Source: Solirubrobacteraceae bacterium (GTDB lineage Bacteria; Actinomycetota; Thermoleophilia; Solirubrobacterales; Solirubrobacteraceae). Taken from it: a DNA stretch of 5,586 nucleotides. Below, piece after piece: positions 1-5,260 of the stretch. The notes below the pieces were generated by a model. It was not told where the DNA came from and made no database searches. It worked only from the letters and a program-made list of their open reading frames with translations. How positions within the stretch are numbered: the stretch's first letter is position 1; each line of letters opens with the position of its first letter. The stretch lies in the NCBI GenBank assembly GCA_025935735.1, contig JAICUS010000413.1, positions 1 to 5,586 of the forward strand, given 5' to 3'. A program made the position numbers and the translations under genes.

Positions 1-28
1 ACTAAGTCGCGGTATACGCGACTGAAGT
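1..28. repeat. Hairpin A, intergenic inverted repeat at window edge
   Basis: AGTCGC (5-10) pairs perfectly with GCGACT (18-23) around a 7-nt loop, GGTATAC. Outside a small mismatch/bulge, ACT (1-3) can also pair with AGT (26-28). The same six-base stem and a 7-nt loop that also ends in ATAC form the heart of the much longer hairpin B (5056-5098), so the two look related. It lies downstream of the minus-strand PLP enzyme gene, 118 nt past its stop codon, and could act at the 3' end of that transcript. No T-tract follows the stem on either strand. The left arm may continue beyond the window. Confidence 0.5.
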
Positions 29-89
29 GACTCAACCGGAATAGTCGGGATTGGCGATCGATCACCCGGCCCGCCCGGCCGCCAGGAGG

Positions 90-136
90 GACCACCGCCC
101 TACCCAGCCGCAGTTCGCCGGCCCCGGCACGCCGCC
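90..136 (-). repeat. Interspersed intergenic repeat, copy R1
   Basis: This 47-bp block is identical to 5180-5226 (R3). Its inner 25 bp (98-122) recur in inverted orientation at 4975-4999 (R2). The strand given is the one on which it reads GAACTGCGGCTGGGTAGGG, the same sense as the PLP enzyme gene, whose stop codon is only 10 nt away. It has weak self-complementarity (GCCG 107-110 with CGGC 119-122). All three copies lie outside genes. The family is not one I recognise; REP-like or MITE-end sequence are the main possibilities. Confidence 0.8.
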
Positions 137-146
137 GGGTCCTCCA

Positions 147-1169
147 CTAGCTCCAGCCGCGCGCGGCCAGCGGCCACTGCTCGTCGTCGACGAAGTAGGC
201 GGCGTGGAGGTTCGCGCACGTGCAGGCGTGGTTCGGGATGACGTGCACGTGGTCGCCGACCGCGAGCGCCGTGGGCTCGGCGGCGAGGCAGATCGCGTGC
301 TCCTCGTAGAGCTGGGCGACCCGCAGCCCGGGGTGGCCGCGGACGATGCCGAAGCCGTCGGCGGCGGTCCGCTCGGCGGCCAGCGCCTTCGAGCCGGCGT
401 CGAGGATGACCCTGTGCTCGTCCGGGCGCCCGACCACGGTGGCCTCGACGGTCAGCGCGCACTCGTCCGGCGTGGCGGAGCCGAGCGCCACCTGGGTAGC
501 GTCCTTGAACACGTAGTTGCCGAAGCGGTACTCGCTCGCCGCGCCGGATCGGTGCGCGTTAGCCAGCGGCGTGGCGCCGGCTGAGAGCACGCCGGGGTCG
601 ATGCCGCGGGCGCGCAGCGCCTCCGCCGTCTCGGCCAGCGCGGCGGCCTCGACCGCGGCCACCTCGCCCAGGTCGCCGCCGGCGTAGGCGTGGCCGGCGA
701 AGGTCATGATCCCGCGCAGGCGGTCGGGCGCGTGCTCCAGCGCGCGGGCGGTCGGCTCGCCCGGCGGCGTGCCGAGCCGGCCGGCGCCGCAGTCGACCTC
801 CCAGTAGAAGCCGATCTCGTCCGGGAGGGTGGCGAGCGCGTCGAGGTGGGCCGGCTCCGAGCAGGCGACGGTGACCCGCGCCGAGCGGGTGAGGGCAGCC
901 AGCCGTGTGCGGCGGTCCTCGCCCACGGGCGGGTAGGCGATGAGCACGTCCTCGACGCCGGCGGCGACCATCGCCTCGGCCTCGTGCAGCGTGGCGGCGG
1001 TGATCCCGCGGGCGCCCGCGGCGAGCTGGCGGCGCATGATCTCCGGCGACTTGTGCGTCTTGACGTGCGGGCGCAGCGTGGCGCCGAGCGCGCGCACGCG
1101 CTCGGCCATGGCGGTCAGGTTGGCGTCCAGCCGGGTGCGGTCCAGGACGAGGCGCGGGGTCGTGCTCAC
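147..1169 (-). CDS. PLP-dependent D-serine dehydratase / D-threonine aldolase-like enzyme
   Basis: A 340-aa cytosolic enzyme of the alanine racemase N-terminal (fold type III PLP) superfamily, in the D-threonine aldolase / D-serine dehydratase-like group. Residues 34-40 read PHVKTHK, in which K37 is the expected Schiff-base lysine. EVDCGAGRLG (124-133) and LSAGATP (195-201) are barrel motifs of the family, and EYRFGNYVFKDATQ (213-226) matches its usual GNYVF-D block. Near the C-terminus PNHAC supplies H314 and C316. From family knowledge, a His-x-Cys pair is the zinc site of eukaryotic-type D-serine dehydratase, while D-threonine aldolases have His-x-Asp. I therefore lean towards a D-serine dehydratase-like activity (D-serine to pyruvate and ammonia), but the substrate is unproven. 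The start is GTG at 1169: upstream codons lack homology, the regulator begins 27 bp away, and a -10-like GAGAAT ends 6 nt before it. The stop is TAG (149-147). The reading frame stays open far upstream, antisense to the regulator, but that part is not a gene. Confidence 0.9.
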   Translation of the reverse strand: MSTTPRLVLDRTRLDANLTAMAERVRALGATLRPHVKTHKSPEIMRRQLAAGARGITAATLHEAEAMVAAGVEDVLIAYPPVGEDRRTRLAALTRSARVTVACSEPAHLDALATLPDEIGFYWEVDCGAGRLGTPPGEPTARALEHAPDRLRGIMTFAGHAYAGGDLGEVAAVEAAALAETAEALRARGIDPGVLSAGATPLANAHRSGAASEYRFGNYVFKDATQVALGSATPDECALTVEATVVGRPDEHRVILDAGSKALAAERTAADGFGIVRGHPGLRVAQLYEEHAICLAAEPTALAVGDHVHVIPNHACTCANLHAAYFVDDEQWPLAARGWS

Positions 1170-1175
1170 GGTGCG

Positions 1176-1181
1176 ATTCTC
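1176..1181 (-). promoter_or_regulatory. Putative -10 box of the PLP enzyme gene (leaderless)
   Basis: On the minus strand GAGAAT matches TATAAT at four of six positions and ends 6 nt before the GTG at 1169, so transcription would start at or next to the start codon. No purine-rich ribosome binding site is present. I see no convincing -35 box; its expected place lies inside the first codons of the divergent regulator. Confidence 0.4.
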
Positions 1182-1195
1182 GCGTAACGTTGCGC
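1182..1195. promoter_or_regulatory. Imperfect palindrome in the divergent promoter (operator candidate)
   Basis: GCGTAACGTTGCGC has six of seven base pairs symmetrical about the centre; only 1185/1192 breaks the symmetry. It covers the -10 box of the regulator and abuts that of the PLP enzyme gene, so one bound dimer could affect both. The regulator's own C-terminal LuxR HTH domain, a type that binds dyad sites, is an obvious candidate ligand, but this is inference. A short GC-rich palindrome can also arise by chance. Confidence 0.35.
1185..1190 (+). promoter_or_regulatory. Putative -10 box of the LAL regulator (leaderless)
   Basis: TAACGT fits the actinobacterial TANNNT -10 pattern and ends 6 nt before the GTG start at 1197, placing the transcript start at the start codon. 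No ribosome binding site is visible. No clear -35 box is found at the usual spacing, which falls inside the divergent coding sequence. Confidence 0.5.
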
Positions 1196-1196
1196 C

Positions 1197-4028
1197 GTGG
1201 ACGTGCTCATCGGCCGCGGCGACGAGCGGGACGCCCTCAAGGCGGCGGCCGCGGCCGCCTCGGCGGGGCAGGGCTCGATCGTGCTGCTGGCCGGCGAGGC
1301 GGGCGTGGGCAAGACGATGCTCGCCCGCGCCGTGCTGGGCGAATCGGGGCTGGAGCTGCTCGAGGGGTTCGGCGTGCAGGAGGGCGCGTCGGCCTACGGG
1401 CCGGTGGTCGAGGTGCTGCGCGAGCTGCGCCGGCGCGGCGCGACGCTGCCCGCGCCGCTGGCCGCGCTGCTGCCGGAGCTCGGTCCGGCGCCGTCCGGCG
1501 TCGACCGGGCGACGCTGTTCGAAGCGATCCGCGCGGCGCTGGCCGGCGCCGCCGCCGCCCGCCCGCTGGCGCTGCTGCTCGACGACATGCAGTGGGCCGA
1601 CGAGGCGACGCTCGGGCTGCTGGGCGCGCTGGCCCGCGCGCTGGCCGCCGCGCCCGTGCTGATCGTGGTCGCCTACCGCAGCGACGACGTGCCCCGCGGG
1701 CACCCCATCCGCCGGCTGCGCAGCGAGCTGCGGCGCGACCACCGGCTGCAGGAGCTCGCGCTCGAGCCGTTCGCTGCCGAGGCCACGGCGCGGCTGCTCG
1801 CGCAGGTGCTCGGCGCGGCGCCCGCGCCCGGGCTGCGCGACGCGATCCACGACCGCACCGACGGCGTGCCGTTCTTCGTGGCCGAGCTCGGGTACGCGCT
1901 GGCCGGCGGCGAGCGCCTGCGGGCCGGCCGAGCGGGCCTCGAGCTGGTCGCGGGCGCCGATCTGCCGCTGCCCGACAGCGTGCGCGACGCCGTGCTGCTG
2001 CGCGCGTCCGGGCTCTCGCCGGCCGGCCGCGCGGCGCTCGCCGCGGCCGCCGTCGCCGGCCAGACGTTCGACCCGGAGGCGCTGATGGCCGTGGCCGAGC
2101 TGGGCGCCTGGCCGGAGGAGCCGCTGCGGCGCGGGATCTTCGTCGCCGGGCCGGGCGGCCAGCTGGCGTTCCGGCACGCGCTCGTGCGCGACGCGTTCTA
2201 CGGCGAGATCCCGTGGCTGGACCGCCGGGCGCTGCACCGCCGCGTGGCCGGGCTCCCCGCGCCGGCCCAGGTCGTGGCCGAGCACTGGGCGCAGGCGCAC
2301 GAGCCGGTCCAGGCGCGGAAGGCCTTCCTCGCGTCGGCCGAGGCCTGCTGCGCGGTGCACGCCTACCGCGACGGCGCCCGCGCGGCGCGGCGGGCGCTCG
2401 AGCTGTGGCCCGACGGCGAGGACGAGCCCGGCCGGCTGGCCGCGCTGGAGCGGCTCGGCGGCTGCGCGGAGCTGGCCGGCGAGCTCGGCGAGGCCGTGCG
2501 GGCGTGGCGCGAGGTGGTCGACGGGCGGCGCCGGGCGGGCGATGTGGCCGGCGTCGGCGAGGCGTCCCGGCGGCTGGCCGGCGCGCTCGAGGTCCAGGGG
2601 CGCTGGGAGGAGGCGCTGGCCGCGCGCGAGGCCGGCGCCGTGGCCTTCGGCGCCGCGGGCGCGCCGGGCGAGGCGGCGGCCGAGCGGCTCGCCGCCGCGG
2701 CGCACCTGCGCTCGGCCGCGAGCTTCCGGGCCTCGCTGCAGCTGATCGAGCTCGCCGCGGCCGATGCCCGGGCGGCCGGCCGCGTCGATCTGGTCGCGCG
2801 GATCCAGGCCCTTGAAGGCAATGTCCTTGCGCGCATGGGCGACGGCCGGGCCGGGCTGGAGCTCGTGCGCTCGGCGCTGACCACGGCGCTGGACGCCAAC
2901 CTCGTCGCCCCGGCGGCCGAGATCTACCAGCGGCTCGCGGACTCCTTGGAGCACGGCGGCGAGTACGCCGCGGCGCGGGCGACCTACGACGACGCGGTCG
3001 CGTTCTGCAACGCCAGCGACGTCGAGCCGACCGCGCAGCTCTGCCTCGCCTGCCTCGCCGTCGTGCTGCGCCACACCGGCGACTGGGAGCACGCCGTCCG
3101 GGTCTGTCAGGAGGTGCTGGCCTCGCCGGCGTCGATCGTCCACGCGCGGGCGGCGGCCTCGGTCACGCTGGGGTCGATCCACGCGCTGCGCGGCGAGCTG
3201 GGGCCGGCGCGGGCGCTGCTGCTGGAGGCGGCCACGCTCGGGGCGGGGATCGAGCTGCTGGCCGTGGAGATCTTCTCCGCCTGGGGGCTGGCGCTGCTCG
3301 ACGACGTGCAGGACGACCGCTCGCGCGCGGCGGAGCGCTGCCATGGGCTGCTCGAGCGCTGGGAGCGGACCGAGGAGCGCCACTACACGATCTCTCCGCT
3401 GCGCTGGGCGAGCTCGCTGCTGGCCGAGTCCGGCGACGCCGCCGGCGCCCGGGCGTGCGCGGCGGCGCTGGCGCAGATCGCCGCCGACGCCGGCCAGCCC
3501 GAGGCGGTGTCGGCGCTCTCGCACGCACTCGGCGAGGTCGCGCTGCTGGACGGTCAGGCCGACCAGGCCGTCGTCCAGTTCGAGCGGGCGATCGAGCTGG
3601 TCCCGGGCGTGCCGCTCGACCGGATGGAGTCCGAGCGGCGGTCGGCCTCGGCGCTGCTGATGGCCGGGCGGCGCGAGGAGGCGATCGAGCGGCTGCTGAG
3701 CGCCTACCGCCTGGGGCGCCGGCTGCGGGCGCGGCCGTACGTGCAGCGGCTGGGCGCGAGCCTGGCCGGGCTGGGCGAGCACGCCGACCGGCGGCTGAGC
3801 CGCCGCCAGGCCGAGCAGCTGGGCTCCGAGGGGCTGACGCGGCGCGAGGTGGGCGTGGTCCAGCTCTTGGCGGTCGGCCGGACGAACCGCGAGATCGCCT
3901 CCGAGCTCTTCCTCAGCACGCGCACGGTCGACGCCCACGTGCGCAACATCCTGCGCAAGCTCGACTGCCGGTCGCGCGCCGACGCGGCCCGGCGGGCGTC
4001 GGAGCTCGGCCTGCTCGCGCCTCGGTAG
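1197..4028 (+). CDS. LAL-type LuxR family transcriptional regulator (AAA ATPase-TPR-HTH)
   Basis: A 943-aa cytosolic regulator of the LAL class (large ATP-binding regulators of the LuxR family; MalT-like architecture). The N-terminal AAA/NACHT-like ATPase begins with LIGRGDERDAL and has Walker A GEAGVGKT (33-40), Walker B LLLDDMQWAD (126-135), a sensor-like strand LIVVAYRSDD (155-164) and the family motif DRTDGVPFFVAEL (219-231). From about residue 350 to 870 comes a long Ala/Leu/Glu-rich helical region with TPR-like repeats, probably the inducer or partner sensing part. A GerE/LuxR helix-turn-helix closes the protein (about 879-935), with GLTRRE, GRTNREIASELFLSTRTVDAHV and RKLDCRSRADA; within it T881, E884, N897, I900, A901, T910, V911, H914 and K921 are the conserved positions. 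The size is normal for the class. The start is GTG at 1197, just before the conserved LIGR and 6 nt after a TAACGT box; the stop is TAG. It diverges from the PLP enzyme gene across 27 bp, suggesting it controls that gene and itself. The ligand cannot be told from the sequence. Confidence 0.95.
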   Translation: MDVLIGRGDERDALKAAAAAASAGQGSIVLLAGEAGVGKTMLARAVLGESGLELLEGFGVQEGASAYGPVVEVLRELRRRGATLPAPLAALLPELGPAPSGVDRATLFEAIRAALAGAAAARPLALLLDDMQWADEATLGLLGALARALAAAPVLIVVAYRSDDVPRGHPIRRLRSELRRDHRLQELALEPFAAEATARLLAQVLGAAPAPGLRDAIHDRTDGVPFFVAELGYALAGGERLRAGRAGLELVAGADLPLPDSVRDAVLLRASGLSPAGRAALAAAAVAGQTFDPEALMAVAELGAWPEEPLRRGIFVAGPGGQLAFRHALVRDAFYGEIPWLDRRALHRRVAGLPAPAQVVAEHWAQAHEPVQARKAFLASAEACCAVHAYRDGARAARRALELWPDGEDEPGRLAALERLGGCAELAGELGEAVRAWREVVDGRRRAGDVAGVGEASRRLAGALEVQGRWEEALAAREAGAVAFGAAGAPGEAAAERLAAAAHLRSAASFRASLQLIELAAADARAAGRVDLVARIQALEGNVLARMGDGRAGLELVRSALTTALDANLVAPAAEIYQRLADSLEHGGEYAAARATYDDAVAFCNASDVEPTAQLCLACLAVVLRHTGDWEHAVRVCQEVLASPASIVHARAAASVTLGSIHALRGELGPARALLLEAATLGAGIELLAVEIFSAWGLALLDDVQDDRSRAAERCHGLLERWERTEERHYTISPLRWASSLLAESGDAAGARACAAALAQIAADAGQPEAVSALSHALGEVALLDGQADQAVVQFERAIELVPGVPLDRMESERRSASALLMAGRREEAIERLLSAYRLGRRLRARPYVQRLGASLAGLGEHADRRLSRRQAEQLGSEGLTRREVGVVQLLAVGRTNREIASELFLSTRTVDAHVRNILRKLDCRSRADAARRASELGLLAPR

Positions 4029-4043
4029 GTGGGACGGCGAAAG

Positions 4044-4061
4044 ATCGGCAATACCGCCGAT
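4044..4061. promoter_or_regulatory. Inverted repeat between regulator and methyltransferase
   Basis: ATCGGC (4044-4049) and GCCGAT (4056-4061) form a perfect 6-bp inverted repeat around AATACC. It lies 15 nt past the regulator stop and 21 nt before the -10-like box of the methyltransferase. It could be an operator for that promoter or a weak transcript hairpin after the regulator. No T-tract follows, which argues against a classical terminator. Confidence 0.35.
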
Positions 4062-4082
4062 GCTGTCGGTGGGCGTCCTCCG

Positions 4083-4088
4083 TAGGTT
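4083..4088 (+). promoter_or_regulatory. Putative -10 box of the methyltransferase gene (leaderless)
   Basis: TAGGTT fits TANNNT and ends 7 nt before the ATG at 4096. This is the same arrangement as at the regulator start and implies a leaderless or nearly leaderless transcript. It also decides the start: the in-frame ATG at 4060 lies upstream of this box. No -35 box is recognisable. Confidence 0.5.
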
Positions 4089-4095
4089 CGCCGGC

Positions 4096-4884
4096 ATGGC
4101 ATACGAAGAGCTCAAGCAGAAGCAGAGCGTCATGTGGGGCACCGGCCCCTACCAGCGGATCACCGACACGCTGACCGACATCCACGAGCGGATCATCGAG
4201 CGTCTGTCGCCCTCGCCGGGCCGCGCCTGGCTCGACCTCGCCTGCGGCACCGGCGCGGTGGCCGAGCGCGCGGCGTCGGCGGGCGCCCCGGTGGTGGGGA
4301 TCGACCTCGCGCCGGCGCTGATCGAGACGGCGCGCGAGCGGGCGGCCGCGCACGGGCTCGACATCGACTACCGCGTGGGCGACTGTGAGGCGCTCGACGT
4401 GCCGGACGCGAGCTTCGACGTGGCGTCGTCGTGCGTCGGGGTCATGTTCGCCCCCGACCACGCGGCCACGGCGTCCGAGCTCGCGCGGGTGATCCGCCCG
4501 GGCGGCCGCATCGCTCTGGCGGCCTGGACCCCCACCGGCGGCATCGGCGACCTGTTCCGCCTGATGGCGCCCTTCCAGCCGGCCCCGCCGCCGAGCAGCC
4601 CGTTCGACTGGGGCGACGAGGGCAAGGTCACCGCGCGGCTGGGCGACGCGTTCGACCTGACCCTCGAGCGCCACATCTCCCCGTTCCACACGCCGTCCGG
4701 CGAGTCCTACTGGGACCTCTTCGTGTCGAGCTACGGCCCGGCCAAGACCCTCGCCGAGCGCCTCGGCGAGCGCCGCGAGGAGCTGCACTGGGCGTGGGTG
4801 GACTTCTTCGAGACCAACCACCGCACCAACGGCGAGATCTCCCATCCCCGCGAGTACCTGCTCGTCACGGGAACGCGGCGGTGA
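4096..4884 (+). CDS. Class I SAM-dependent methyltransferase (Methyltransf_11/UbiE-like)
   Basis: A 262-aa soluble methyltransferase with the Rossmann fold. Motif I is LDLACGTG (46-53), which binds S-adenosylmethionine. GIDLAP (68-73) follows, with D70 the acidic residue expected to contact the ribose. GDCEALDVPDASFDV (95-109) is motif II with its acidic D96, and RPGGRIALAAW (134-144) is the post-II/III block. The N-terminal 40 residues (MAYEELKQKQSVMWG start) are a helical cap of the kind seen in small-molecule methyltransferases. The C-terminal half (about 150-255), rich in Trp, Phe and His, probably shapes the acceptor pocket. The methyl acceptor cannot be assigned. ATG 4096 is chosen over the in-frame ATG at 4060 because a TAGGTT box ends 7 nt before it and the 12 extra codons look like non-coding sequence. 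Stop TGA. It lies 67 bp after the regulator on the same strand, so read-through co-expression is possible. Confidence 0.92.
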   Translation: MAYEELKQKQSVMWGTGPYQRITDTLTDIHERIIERLSPSPGRAWLDLACGTGAVAERAASAGAPVVGIDLAPALIETARERAAAHGLDIDYRVGDCEALDVPDASFDVASSCVGVMFAPDHAATASELARVIRPGGRIALAAWTPTGGIGDLFRLMAPFQPAPPPSSPFDWGDEGKVTARLGDAFDLTLERHISPFHTPSGESYWDLFVSSYGPAKTLAERLGERREELHWAWVDFFETNHRTNGEISHPREYLLVTGTRR

Positions 4885-4887
4885 CCA

Positions 4888-4911
4888 GCCGCCGCCCGCG
4901 GTCGCGGCGGC
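4888..4911 (+). terminator. GC hairpin just after the methyltransferase stop
   Basis: GCCGCCGC (4888-4895) pairs perfectly with GCGGCGGC (4904-4911) around an 8-nt loop, starting 3 nt past the TGA stop. The position suits a transcript 3' end or RNA-stabilising stem. No T-tract follows, only more CGG repeats, so it would have to be a non-canonical terminator of the sort proposed for high-GC actinobacteria. The CGG run could also give this pairing by composition alone. Confidence 0.35.
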
Positions 4912-4974
4912 GGCGGCGGCGCGTGCCACCGCGGCGCTGCCGGCCGGGGCGGCCTGCCTGAACCGTTGCGGGGC

Positions 4975-4999
4975 GCCGGCGAACTGCGGCTGGGTAGGG
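4975..4999 (+). repeat. Interspersed intergenic repeat, inverted copy R2
   Basis: These 25 bp are the exact reverse complement of 98-122 and of 5188-5212. Beyond the core, similarity to R1/R3 continues weakly on the GGGG side with a 2-nt gap. It reads GAACTGCGGCTGGGTAGGG on the plus strand, the sense of the methyltransferase whose stop is 90 nt upstream. This mirrors R1, which reads in the sense of the PLP enzyme gene. Confidence 0.8.
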
Positions 5000-5055
5000 A
5001 AGCGAGGGGTTCGGCCGCGGTGCGCGATGATCGTTTCTCCTGCGCCCGCGGCGAG

Positions 5056-5098
5056 GTGGGGCTGGTTAGTCGCTCCATACGCGACTAACCAGCCCCAC
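5056..5098. repeat. Hairpin B, perfect 18-bp inverted repeat
   Basis: Positions 5056-5073 are the exact reverse complement of 5081-5098, with a 7-nt loop TCCATAC (5074-5080). The inner AGTCGC/GCGACT stem and the ATAC of the loop match hairpin A at 1-28. An 18-bp perfect stem is far beyond chance in a window of this size. It would fold strongly in RNA from either strand, so a bidirectional terminator or processing signal is possible, although only a short TTT (5102-5104) follows on the plus strand. It sits between two inverted copies of the interspersed repeat (R2 and R3), so it could instead be the core of a mobile or REP-type element. Confidence 0.9.
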
Positions 5099-5140
5099 GT
5101 GTTTCCGGTGTGTGACATTCCCGGTCGGCCGTGATCGTTT

Positions 5141-5167
5141 GGTCAACCAGGACGATTGTTCTTGACC
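5141..5167. promoter_or_regulatory. Spaced inverted repeat GGTCAA-N15-TTGACC
   Basis: GGTCAA (5141-5146) and TTGACC (5162-5167) are perfect 6-bp inverted arms 15 nt apart, in an AT-richer patch about 70 bp before the -10-like box of the zinc-ribbon gene. TTGACC also resembles a -35 hexamer, but neither copy has a fitting -10 at normal spacing. It may be an operator or may be chance. Confidence 0.2.
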
Positions 5168-5179
5168 GGCCGTCGGGCT

Positions 5180-5226
5180 GACCACCGCCCTACCCAGCCG
5201 CAGTTCGCCGGCCCCGGCACGCCGCC
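5180..5226 (-). repeat. Interspersed intergenic repeat, copy R3
   Basis: These 47 bp are identical to 90-136 (R1), and the core (5188-5212) is inverted with respect to R2. Flanking bases on both sides differ from those of R1, so the identical block has clear edges. It ends 12 nt before the -10-like TAGGGT of the zinc-ribbon gene. Unlike R1 and R2 it lies upstream of a gene, so a purely 3'-end role would not explain this copy. Confidence 0.8.
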
Positions 5227-5237
5227 CGCGATCCGGT

Positions 5238-5243
5238 TAGGGT
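5238..5243 (+). promoter_or_regulatory. Putative -10 box of the zinc-ribbon gene
   Basis: TAGGGT fits TANNNT and ends 17 nt before the ATG at 5261, predicting a transcript start near 5250 and a leader of about 10 nt. No ribosome binding site is visible in that short leader. No -35 box is recognisable; its expected place overlaps repeat R3. Confidence 0.4.
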
Positions 5244-5260
5244 CGGCACGACGCCACCCG

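Larger units (their letters stand above)
4885..5260. other. 376-bp intergenic region between methyltransferase and zinc-ribbon gene
   Basis: No credible gene lies here. In order it holds a GC-only hairpin after the methyltransferase stop, a (CGG)5 run (4905-4919), repeat R2, hairpin B, a loose inverted repeat (5141-5167), repeat R3 and a -10-like box for the next gene. Two stretches share TCGGCCG followed by TGATCGTTT (5011-5036, with 10 extra bases between, and 5125-5140, adjacent), suggesting an internal partial duplication. The part from about 5021 to 5165 is visibly less GC-rich than the flanking genes. The minus-strand reading frame open through 5118-4900 carries only repeat-derived sequence and no recognisable domain. 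Confidence 0.7.

Noticed and set aside
51..584. Plus-strand open frame of 177 codons
   Set aside because: It is antisense to the C-terminal half of the PLP enzyme gene, starts in the R1 repeat region, and has no domain-like content.
4060..4095. N-terminal 12-codon extension of the methyltransferase (ATG 4060)
   Set aside because: It overlaps the inverted repeat and the TAGGTT -10-like box, and MAYEELKQ from 4096 is a typical start for the family.
4086..4095. GTTCGCCGGC before the methyltransferase ATG as a fourth copy of the repeat
   Set aside because: Only 10 bp match the repeat core. In such GC-rich sequence this can be chance, and the flanks do not align.
147..4142. A 1331-codon minus-strand open frame as one giant gene
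   Set aside because: Only the last 340 codons have family motifs. The rest is antisense to a regulator with unmistakable Walker and HTH motifs and is low-complexity Arg/Gln/Pro-rich.
4905..4919. (CGG)5 run as a meaningful microsatellite
   Set aside because: Short, in GC-saturated sequence next to a complementary hairpin arm; composition explains it well enough.
3913..5118. A 401-codon minus-strand open frame starting in the intergenic region
   Set aside because: It begins in hairpin and repeat sequence and then runs antisense to the methyltransferase, with no recognisable domain. The sense-strand motifs I, II and III are clear.
90..5226. The three repeat copies as a CRISPR array
   Set aside because: The copies are far apart, in mixed orientation, not regularly spaced and lack spacers or cas genes.
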